A stretch of 64,000 nt of DNA from Xestospongia muta. Lineage: Eukaryota; Porifera; Demospongiae; Haplosclerida; Petrosiidae. The first letter of the stretch is position 1. Each line of letters starts with the position of its first letter. Below the pieces are notes generated by a model, which saw nothing but the letters and a program-made list of their open reading frames with translations, was not told the origin of the DNA and did not search any database. Shown one piece after another: positions 24,400 through 46,747 of this stretch. The stretch covers positions 24,424,745-24,488,744 of the forward strand of contig OY848917.1 in the NCBI GenBank assembly GCA_963693285.1, read 5' to 3'. A program made the translations under genes and the position numbers.

Positions 24400-24451
24400 G
24401 TGCTTTAAAAATTGGTGTGATCAAATAGACTTCAGTCTAAGTCCTGTTTAA
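24400..24451 (+). pseudogene. Orphaned terminal exon of SAMHD1-like copy B
   Basis: Follows an intact acceptor (TTTGTAG, 24393-24399). It encodes CFKNWCDQIDFSLSPV and a TAA at 24449-24451, in the phase expected from exon 12. The G to A change at the upstream donor (24357-24358) leaves it unreachable by the ancestral splice. Confidence 0.65.
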
Positions 24452-25054
24452 ATGGAGTTTGTTTCACTCTTAGTCCATTGACTCTTCTAAATATGCTAAC
24501 TTATATTGTAGTAACTAATGTTTTCATATGAAGTATACATGTAAATAAATACATCGTTACTTACATTGTTCTAGTATTGCATATTTAACAGTAGATATTA
24601 TGACAATTTTATAGAGTTTCAATGAAAAATAATGTACCAAATTACAAAGGGAATTTTTCCAATTACATGGTACAAAATCATTGTAATTTTGAGGTAAAAA
24701 ATTGTAGCATCAATTTAAATGATACACTACGATTTTAGATGTAAACATTATATACTCTATCTATGAAATATTGTTCACTCATCATCATCATCACTGTTCA
24801 TAGTAATTTACATCATTTTTTCTGTTATATATTTACTTTTTGCATCAAATAAGTTTGCTACATGCAACCTGTATAACCATATAAATCAACCAATCAGTTT
24901 TCAAAGTCAATTAAAAAAGCCAATTATCATAATCTCTGCATGTTGAAAATGAATAGGTAATATAATTTATTTGGCATGCAAAGTAGCATACTATGAACAA
25001 TGTGATTAGTGTTCACTCATTGGTTGATTATATAGAGTACATGATTTTAACATA
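24452..25054. other. Non-coding; matches 10.97-12.04 kb with deletions
   Basis: 3' flank of copy B. From about 24735 it matches the inner part of the 11641-12108 element but lacks its outer ends. Confidence 0.5.
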
Positions 25055-25225
25055 CAATATTTTTGAGAGCCATCGCTTGCGGGTAGACTGCGTACCAGTA
25101 GTAACATGTACAGCAGAGGGACCATATTGTTTGTCATCTAGTGGGATCAATTTGTCATAAAACTTGAAATACTCTTCTCTAGCGATGACAATTGTATTTA
25201 TAGAATCAACTGTATATATACAAGT
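25055..25225 (-). pseudogene. 5' remnant of a second copy of the 1260-residue membrane-protein gene
   Basis: On the minus strand an ATG (25135-25137) starts MTNNMVPLLYMLLLVRSLPA, clearly homologous to the signal peptide of the gene at 16458, and the 5' flank matches 16460-16530. After about 25 codons the sequence jumps to material equivalent to 12036, so about 4.35 kb holding the rest of the gene is gone. Confidence 0.75.
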
Positions 25226-26060
25226 ATATATATATGAGGTAGTGTACACTTCTGTCAGCTTTATTTTGTTTGTTATCATAGTATCACTCATAGCAGCTAT
25301 GATAAGAAATCTATTGAGACTATACCAAATAGTTCTATTGTTTGTTAAAACAACTAATCAATTAGTAATATACGTACATCCATGAAATGGAAGATTTCTA
25401 AGATTTTACACTGATAATGTATTGATTATTCAACAATTTTATACAGGTCTTGTAATATGTAATTTAAAGATTAAATATTGTGTTGGTTTATATATGCTTG
25501 TCACTTTAAAAATACCAAATGCAAAAAGTTATGCAGCAATTCTAAAAAATAATATTTGACATTAATTTCTAATAAATTAATTAATGTCTATTCTAATTTG
25601 TTATGTTACCGACATTTCATGCAAGTTTAGTATGTTTTCTGTAACCATAAGACGACATCATTATGTAATTATAAGGCAGTGTTGATATGCTGTACTTTAA
25701 TGGGAATTATACCCTAGACCATAAACCTTAAACAACGAAGCCAAAATGTACTAATTTTACAATAGAGTATGGTATTTTATTCCAGTCATTCTTGTACACT
25801 TTATTATTCCTTTATGTAAACCATGTTAATTAAATAAGAATGTTTATAAATTATGCTGTCATATTACATATGTATATAGATATAATTATAAGCTTATCTC
25901 CAGGGAGTACACACAATGTGGAATGCTTACAATATAATAGAAATGGTTTCAGTAATCATTTAACAGCATAGCATTCAGTTCTAGAAGGATTATGCTTGGT
26001 TATTTAATTGACTGACAGCGGAAGTGAAACACGTTCGTTTGATACAGAGGGACAGCCCAT
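25226..26060. other. Intergenic, nothing recognised
   Basis: AT-rich sequence between the duplicated block and the NPC2-like gene. No coding signal that I trust. Confidence 0.45.
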
Positions 26061-26069
26061 TATATAAAA
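26061..26069 (+). promoter_or_regulatory. TATA box of the NPC2-like gene
   Basis: TATATAAAA lies 55 bases before the start ATG at 26124, which leaves room for a start site around 26090-26095 and a short leader. Confidence 0.5.
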
Positions 26070-26123
26070 ACGTCATGCTTTGAGTGGCCATAAGATAAGC
26101 AGGCGTTACAAATCATTTTAGCA

Positions 26124-26564
26124 ATGAAGGAGTATTTTCTCGTGTTCTTGTTGCTGCATACAACTGTATCGTCCTGGAAATATTGTGGTGGCAATGGAGT
26201 GAAAATTAATTTTATACACTTAACGAATTGCCCACATAATGTTGAAGTATGTCAAGTAAGAAGAGGAGTGAACGAAACGCTAACTATCCGGTACACCCCA
26301 CTTCAAGACTTTGCAAACCTCACCATCATAGTCAACGCAACGGTTGCAGACATACCTCGTTACTTTCCACTCGAAGATGGTTTTGTATGTGATCGTGGTA
26401 CACGCTGCCCACTCAAACAAGGAGAAGAGGACGAAGTACATTTGAGTTTCTTTTTGAAATACCATGAATATCAAGATACTCGTCTTCTTACCAAGTGGCA
26501 GTTCTTGGATTACAAGAGTGACGTGCAAGCGTGCTTTTATATGACATTTCAAATTGTTCATTAA
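26124..26564 (+). CDS. NPC2-like ML-domain (lipid-binding) secreted protein
   Basis: 146 residues in a single exon, close to the usual NPC2 length. Residues 1-17 form a signal peptide. The mature part has six Cys (21, 36, 43, 89, 95, 137) in the ML/NPC2 arrangement, with NCPHNVEVC, a CDRGTRCPL loop and WQFLD before the last Cys. NPC2 proteins bind sterols in the lysosome or outside the cell and pass them to NPC1; other ML proteins bind different lipids. The first Cys loop (36-43) is two residues longer than in mammalian NPC2. N-glycosylation sites (NET, NLT, NAT) are present. The next gene starts only 103 bases after the stop. Family assignment is firm; the exact ligand is not known. Confidence 0.85.
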   Translation: MKEYFLVFLLLHTTVSSWKYCGGNGVKINFIHLTNCPHNVEVCQVRRGVNETLTIRYTPLQDFANLTIIVNATVADIPRYFPLEDGFVCDRGTRCPLKQGEEDEVHLSFFLKYHEYQDTRLLTKWQFLDYKSDVQACFYMTFQIVH

Positions 26565-26667
26565 ATAATTTACCACGAAAACATGCACTATTAGTGACCA
26601 TTATTGTATGTACTATTGTTGTTTTATGAATAATGAAAATTAATTACTTGTTGACACGCCTCTAACA

Positions 26668-34063
<7,396 letters not shown>

Positions 34064-34385
34064 ACAAATGCCTTGTATTATTGTTATTTCAAATGAATCA
34101 TATACACCTCTATGTTGAGGATAGGGTAATTTAGTTCGTATAAATTCTAAGGATAACTGTTATTATTTATTACTTGTGGTGGAAGTGTTTCTTGTTTAAT
34201 TTCATGATCAATTTTATGTCAATTTGGCATGGCATCATGGCTGTCCTGGATCAATACAGTTAAATTAGTGTTGCTGCCTCCGTTCCCTCGAGAGAACTAT
34301 TAGCATAATAATTATATTTATTATATAATATCGCATACTTCGCGGTTAATGGATAGTTACGCCCACGCTCCTTATTAACAAGCGT
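34064..34385. other. PCCB-FDPS1 intergenic spacer
   Basis: 322 bases holding the 3' end of PCCB and the promoter of FDPS copy 1. The last 60 bases are more GC-rich (ACGCCCACGCTCC). No TATA box stands out. Confidence 0.5.
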
Positions 34386-41279
<6,894 letters not shown>

Positions 41280-41814
41280 ATATAATTTATTTATGTATTA
41301 GTTCATGTTTATTTCTTTTGTAGCAGATTCTTGTTATCTCATACTTTTATGATTTATAGTCGGGCATTGCTCGTGCAAAACTACTGTTATCACAACTCTC
41401 ATTAATAATGTATTGTAATGATCATTATCTTTTAATAAGATATTAAATTGCCTTAAATGATGTATTCTTTTTAGCAATTGTTTTGTTTCTTCTAAATTGT
41501 CAAATTATTTCAATTGACTTGGATAAGGAAGTCTCTAAAGTAGCATATTAATTTACTGCTGTGTTTTTAAATTCTATAGATGGTTTTATAAATGATTTCA
41601 AAAAACTTTAGTGGAAAATGACAGAAAATACAATCTCATATTAATCTTTTGAATACTAAAATTAATCAATGCTGCAAAAGTACCGCCTTTTATTGTTAAA
41701 TGAAATCGGTACTTGTTCAAGTAAATAGTATCAATATTTTAAATCCATTGGTATTGTGCACTATATTATACTAAACAAATAAAGCAAATGAAAAGTGGTT
41801 ATTTATATTGTGAT
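41280..41814. other. FDPS1 3' flank
   Basis: AT-rich, no gene recognised. Confidence 0.5.
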
Positions 41815-42186
41815 TTAAACACTCAGTGTCAACAAAATATTAACAATACTATAATATAAATACACATGAGCTCTAGTTGGACATATAATCAAACTAGGAA
41901 AGATTGTCTTCTTGAGGTTAACTAGCCTTGATAACTTGCGAGGCAAGTCAAACAAATCGAACTGGTACAAATGATAAACCGCCAGTTTTGTGGACAAACT
42001 TCTTGAAATCAGCATTATTTCTATACTGTACTTGTTGTCAAACTTACTGAATTTTCCTATGTAAAGCTTGGCAGTAGTGGAGTGACTGCCCTGGAAAATT
42101 GTGGAAGGGAAGCAAAGTTGTGCTGCCTGTTTCATGGCAAGCTCAATGTTCTCGTCAATACCAAATGTCAGAAGAGCTTGAACCAC
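41815..42186 (-). CDS. Uncharacterised 123-residue frame, doubtful
   Basis: Not recognised. The first half (MVQALLTFGIDENIELAMKQ to about residue 60) has ordinary amino-acid composition and could be real coding sequence. The second half becomes Leu/Tyr/Ile-rich and looks like read-through into non-coding DNA. The frame may be one exon of a larger minus-strand gene or a relic. No supporting neighbour was found. Confidence 0.25.
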   Translation of the reverse strand: MVQALLTFGIDENIELAMKQAAQLCFPSTIFQGSHSTTAKLYIGKFSKFDNKYSIEIMLISRSLSTKLAVYHLYQFDLFDLPRKLSRLVNLKKTIFPSLIICPTRAHVYLYYSIVNILLTLSV

Positions 42187-42320
42187 TTAGATATTTCCAG
42201 GTAGTTAGTTAGCTGGAAATGGTCTCACTGTTTCCTTTGCTGCATTATACATTTTATCAACACCTACTGAACTTCCCATTCAACATCGTTGGGTTTATAT
42301 TATTATTTATTTTATATATT

Positions 42321-42448
42321 GGTAGTGTCTATTTGTCCGGCAGGAAATGCATACTTAGTTGTGTATTAAACTGATCCCCACCCCCTAAACCTTAACCTAC
42401 CTTTATACAACAAAGTATACATTTCCTGCCGGACGGATAGACTCTACG
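42321..42448. mobile_element. 128-bp MITE with possible 9-bp target-site duplication
   Basis: The ends are inverted repeats of about 36 bases sharing GTCCGGCAGGAAATG at the left (near 42335) and its reverse complement at the right (near 42420). Both ends are flanked by TTATATATT (42312-42320 and 42449-42457). A 9-bp duplication fits Mutator-like elements. It sits about 150 bases before the TRAF-like start codon. Confidence 0.65.
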
Positions 42449-42594
42449 TTATATATTTATTTATAAATTCACTTTTAAATAGTTAGTAGGCGTAACGCAA
42501 TTGGGAGTAGGCGAAACGGTACCTATCCCGAAGGTTAGTTTTCCGTGTAAGTCGTATGTCAAACTAAAAAAATATATTCTTATATACAGATCTA

Positions 42595-44001
42595 ATGGCC
42601 TCTAACATTGTGGAAACTGATGAGGGAGGTACTGGATGTACAAAACTAAAATGTGGCTACGGATATAGATTTGTTGATGGTGATCCTCCTACAAAATATA
42701 TCTGCTCTATATGTACTTTTGTAGCTCTTCAACCTCAACAAACTAGCTGTTGTGGTAATATATTCTGTAAGAACTGTCTTGAGCTCCTGAAATATAAATA
42801 TAAAAAGTTTACCTGTCCAATTTGTCGTTGTAATCCGCTTGACTTCTTTAATGACCGCAGAGTTGAACGTGAAATAAATGCTCTTGAAATATACTGCCCG
42901 AACAACAAAGAAGAGATAATACCTCTCAGAGATGAAGAATCCTTAAGTAAGAATAATAATGGCACTTGTCAATGGAAAGGCACTCTAAAGGAAATTGAAA
43001 GTCATCTTCAAGTCTGTCCATACCAGATAGTCCCTTGTACTAATAAGTGTGGAGATCAAATTCTACGTCAAAAACTTCAATGCCATCTTACTAAAGAATG
43101 CCAAAAAAGAGTAGTCAAATGTCAATATTGTCAAGAAAACGGTGCATATGAGGTGATATGTAAATCTCATATTGGGACATGTCCTGGCTATTTGGTTACT
43201 TGTAGCAATGATGGATGTAATGAAACAATGAAGCGTCACTTTATGAAGAACCATCGTGATATCTGCCCAAAACAATTGATATCATGTCGATATAGTGATA
43301 TTGGCTGTGAAATCCTGATGAAACGAGAAGATCAATCAAAACATGATGAATACTACATGAAGATACACCTTGACACGGCAGTAGATGTTGTTAGAGACTT
43401 CGGAATAAAAATCGAGACTATTCAACAAGAAAATGATGCTTACAAATTATTAACCTTACAACTAGAAACCAAATTAGCAAGCATTACTGTGTCACCTAAG
43501 TATGGAGGATTACATCAGGTTTTGAAATTCCCTTTTATAAGAGAACATAACAATTTTGTCAGGATGAGCCCTGGATTTTATTCATCTCCTGGTGGATATA
43601 AAATGTCATTACATGTTCATCCAAAGGGATCTGATACTGGAAAAGATACTCACATCTCTTGTTTTATGTATCTAATGCCAGGAGAGTATGATGACATACT
43701 GGAATGGCCATTTCGAGGAGAAATTACTATAGAACTACTGAATCAACTACAAGATAGCAACCATCAAAGAAATGTATTAAAGGTCAATGAGTCCACAGGT
43801 CGAAGGTTCAGTAAAAGGGTAGTAGGAAAGGAATATGGGCAAGGATATGGATTTCCAACATTCATTCCTCACACTGAACTATTTCGTAAGTCGTCTCAAA
43901 TGTGTCAATATTTCAAAGATGATACCCTCTACTTTAGAGTGAGTGTGATGGTCACTTCCATGACTAAGCCATGGCTAGCTAACAGTACATGTGTTTTATA
44001 G
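42595..44001 (+). CDS. TRAF-like protein: RING, TRAF zinc fingers, MATH domain
   Basis: 468 residues in one exon. A RING-type cluster spans residues 37-77 (CSIC...CCGNIFCKNC...CPIC). TRAF-type zinc fingers run from about 100 to 250 (repeated H..x..CP...V.C patterns). A short helical linker lies at about 255-298 and a MATH/TRAF-C domain at about 305-455 (LKFPFI, GYKMSLHVHP, MPGEYDDILEWPF, GYGFPTFIPHTEL). TRAFs are adaptors and often ubiquitin ligases in TNF-receptor, Toll or developmental signalling. The His that normally coordinates zinc in CGHxxC is Asn55 here, so the RING may not be standard. A possible acceptor (ATACAG, 42585-42590) lies just upstream, so a 5' UTR intron is likely. It resembles TRAF4/TRAF6 more than other TRAFs, but orthology is not established. 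Confidence 0.9.
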   Translation: MASNIVETDEGGTGCTKLKCGYGYRFVDGDPPTKYICSICTFVALQPQQTSCCGNIFCKNCLELLKYKYKKFTCPICRCNPLDFFNDRRVEREINALEIYCPNNKEEIIPLRDEESLSKNNNGTCQWKGTLKEIESHLQVCPYQIVPCTNKCGDQILRQKLQCHLTKECQKRVVKCQYCQENGAYEVICKSHIGTCPGYLVTCSNDGCNETMKRHFMKNHRDICPKQLISCRYSDIGCEILMKREDQSKHDEYYMKIHLDTAVDVVRDFGIKIETIQQENDAYKLLTLQLETKLASITVSPKYGGLHQVLKFPFIREHNNFVRMSPGFYSSPGGYKMSLHVHPKGSDTGKDTHISCFMYLMPGEYDDILEWPFRGEITIELLNQLQDSNHQRNVLKVNESTGRRFSKRVVGKEYGQGYGFPTFIPHTELFRKSSQMCQYFKDDTLYFRVSVMVTSMTKPWLANSTCVL

Positions 44002-44768
44002 AACCCAACTATAGTTACACACTACATCAATTGTTACTACATTAATTATAAATGGGCAATGATCTAAATTAATATTACAAGCCTATATAGCTAAGTTCAG
44101 TAACTGATGATCAATGTTGTACATTTTAGTACGTTAACAAAAGTCATTGTTTTATAAGTTCTCCAAATAATAATGATTATCCATTGCATGTATTGTTGTT
44201 ATACACAATATATAGCCATGTTTTGATTCATAAAAACTCAATTACATACAGTACATGACAACTATATATTTGTTGAATTAATTTGAGTGAGTGCTCTCTG
44301 TATGTCTACATATACATTCTTCTAGTTTATAGCTCTAATTGTTGGATCTTTTTTTATATTCAAAATTTTGACTTTATTACACTAATTATACAATAACTAA
44401 CTGACCACATAACTGCATAACTGATTTAGCTAGTATTTTTTAGATGAAGCAATATATCCAAAAGGTCAAACAAGACAAAGTGAAGTGGGAATTAAAGTAT
44501 AACTGATATGAGTCAAAAAGCTAGGTGGAATAGGTGCATGACACAGGTCCATGCAACCATGATCCCGTTGGTGCATGCATGAGCTGAGTGATAAAACAGG
44601 TCTCAACTTTACAATGTAAATGGATGCATCACCACCATCACTATATAACACATAATCCAACTAAAAATACATATCAAGCCATACATGTACAAATAATAAT
44701 TTTTAATATTATTCATTGTTCTGAATTACTAATCAAATATAAACAAAGTAAATTGTACATCATGCATT
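44002..44768. other. Spacer between convergent TRAF-like and CRYZ-like genes
   Basis: Should hold both 3' UTRs. No other gene seen. Confidence 0.5.
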
Positions 44769-45860
44769 TCAATCAACATTAAGTACCATTTTCCCTAGTG
44801 CTCCTTTACCATGAATAATATCATGATGAGCATCTGATGCATTCTCTAAAGAAAACTCTTTTCCTATAATGGGCGTCAACCATTTGTTCTTAATACCAGC
44901 TTGTATTGCAGCATAAGACTCCTCAAGTTCCTTCTCAGTAGCTCCAAACAGCATTACACCTAGTATAGAAGACTCTCGACTCATAGTATCCCGAGGAGTA
45001 ACTTCAATAGGTCCTCGACTACCAACAACAGCCACACGACCCTTCATAGCTAAGAGTGTCAAATCATTACCAAGATTAATATGAGCTGCATTTTCTATCA
45101 CAACATCAACTCCATGAGTACCAGTTATGTTCTTGATTTCATCAACATAGTTGGGATAACGATGGTTAAATGTGTGGTGAGCCCCAGCTTGTTGCACTAA
45201 TGATAGACCTTCCTCAGTACCTGCTGTACCTATGACTCTCATACCATAAGCTCTAGCAAATTGAACAGCAGCACTTCCTACGCCACCACTAGCTCCATGA
45301 ATAAGAACTAATTCCCCTGGACGAGCATTTGCCCTTGTAATAAGAGCTCTGTAAGCAGTGAGATATGGTGTAGATAATGCAGCACCTTGAGCAAAGCTAA
45401 GTTCATCTGGTAATGGGTGAACATATTTGACATGTGATAAACTGAACTCAGCATAGGCACCACTACTTGAACGAGATGTCCAGACTCGCTGACCTTTCTT
45501 AAAGGTAGTAACAGATGAACCTACATCTTCAACTATACCAGCACAGTCATGTCCAGGAGTGAATGGAAGAGAAGGAAGTCGAGCATATTGTCCAGCTCGT
45601 ATATATGTTTCTACAGGATTTATTCCGATTGATTTGACTCTCACTAATACATCCTCAGCTTCACACTTTGGAATGGGAACATCTGTATCAAATTTTAGAA
45701 CTTCTGGACCACCAAATTGATGGATACGAATTGCCTTCATTTCTTTTAGAGATTGCTGGAAGGATGGAAGACAAGAATCAGTACAAACAGGAAGGTTGTC
45801 ATGTGACTGACATATTGTTACTACATTTATAAGTTTGATGATAACAAGAAGATATACCAT
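44769..45860 (-). CDS. CRYZ: Quinone oxidoreductase (zeta-crystallin type)
   Basis: Single exon. From the internal Met at 45740 (MKAIRIHQFGGPEVL, the usual family start) the protein has 323 residues, close to human CRYZ at 329. The medium-chain reductase fold is clear: GINPVETYIRAGQY, PFTPGHDCAGIVEDVG and the NADPH-binding GASGGVGSAAVQFARAYG. There is no catalytic zinc Cys/His set, as expected for quinone reductases. They reduce quinones one electron at a time with NADPH. The open frame extends 40 codons upstream to 45860, adding a hydrophobic stretch (MVYLLVIIKLINVV). This could be a leader or just 5' UTR; I favour the 45740 start. Confidence 0.9.
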   Translation of the reverse strand: MVYLLVIIKLINVVTICQSHDNLPVCTDSCLPSFQQSLKEMKAIRIHQFGGPEVLKFDTDVPIPKCEAEDVLVRVKSIGINPVETYIRAGQYARLPSLPFTPGHDCAGIVEDVGSSVTTFKKGQRVWTSRSSSGAYAEFSLSHVKYVHPLPDELSFAQGAALSTPYLTAYRALITRANARPGELVLIHGASGGVGSAAVQFARAYGMRVIGTAGTEEGLSLVQQAGAHHTFNHRYPNYVDEIKNITGTHGVDVVIENAAHINLGNDLTLLAMKGRVAVVGSRGPIEVTPRDTMSRESSILGVMLFGATEKELEESYAAIQAGIKNKWLTPIIGKEFSLENASDAHHDIIHGKGALGKMVLNVD

Positions 45861-46747
45861 CTAGTGAAGGAAAAATTAGCTAAATTCTCTTATAAGACTA
45901 TAAATATTGGTAAGGTAAAATCTCAAGTGCTAAATGAAATGTGATGGTAAATGTTATATCGATTACACAGAATGTGTCTGACTAGCAGCTACACTGATCA
46001 TAGTCATTAGTAGGAGTCTTGTTTTATTTGGACATTGATCTTTATTATACTATATGATTAATTCTTGGTCTGGTTCTTGGAACTCCTTCAAGACCATTTT
46101 AACTACTATATGGCAGAAAAATGGCAATTTAGCAAATTTTTTCTAACATAATAACTACTGCTGTCTTAACAAATTTTATAAATCAACAAATTACAAATGA
46201 CATTTTAGAAGTAATTGGTGAAACTTCTGCTATCCATAATTCATATTATGTTGGACCATTCACATCCACACTCCTTTGTCAATTAATTTCAAACAAAGTA
46301 TGAAACTCTAAACAACAATTTAATATTCCTTATACCAGTGGTACACGCATACAATAGCCATAATGTATTAATTATGATTTAATTGTTGGTGAGTAATGAG
46401 TCATATATACTAGTGAAGGGGTCTACATCTATGTAAGTATATTAGTCAACTCAGTAGTGATAGAAACAGCTACAATAATATTAGTGTTAAGAAAATCAAC
46501 TGTAATTTATAAACTTACATAAGCAGTTCTCAGTATTGACATCAGAGGTGTGGCTAATTAATTTAGAATCAGGTATTAAATGCCAGTTAATTAGCTTTTC
46601 GCTGTCAGTAGAGGAACAGACCACTTTTCCTGACGATACAGTTTTCTCACACGGGCAAATCCTCAGATGATCCTCAGACGACAAACGAGCTACTATGGTC
46701 GATCATCAGATGATCAGACCACCACCTCTTAGTATTTACTCTATTTA
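45861..46747. other. Divergent promoter region, CRYZ-like / FDPS2
   Basis: 887 bases between the two oppositely directed genes. Around 46650-46735 an ATGATC / GATCATCAGATGATC-type cluster of short palindromes precedes the FDPS2 start. Confidence 0.45.

Noticed and set aside
45741..45860. CRYZ-like N-terminal extension as a signal peptide
   Set aside because: CRYZ enzymes are cytosolic, and the internal Met at 45740 matches the family start. The extension is kept only as an open possibility.
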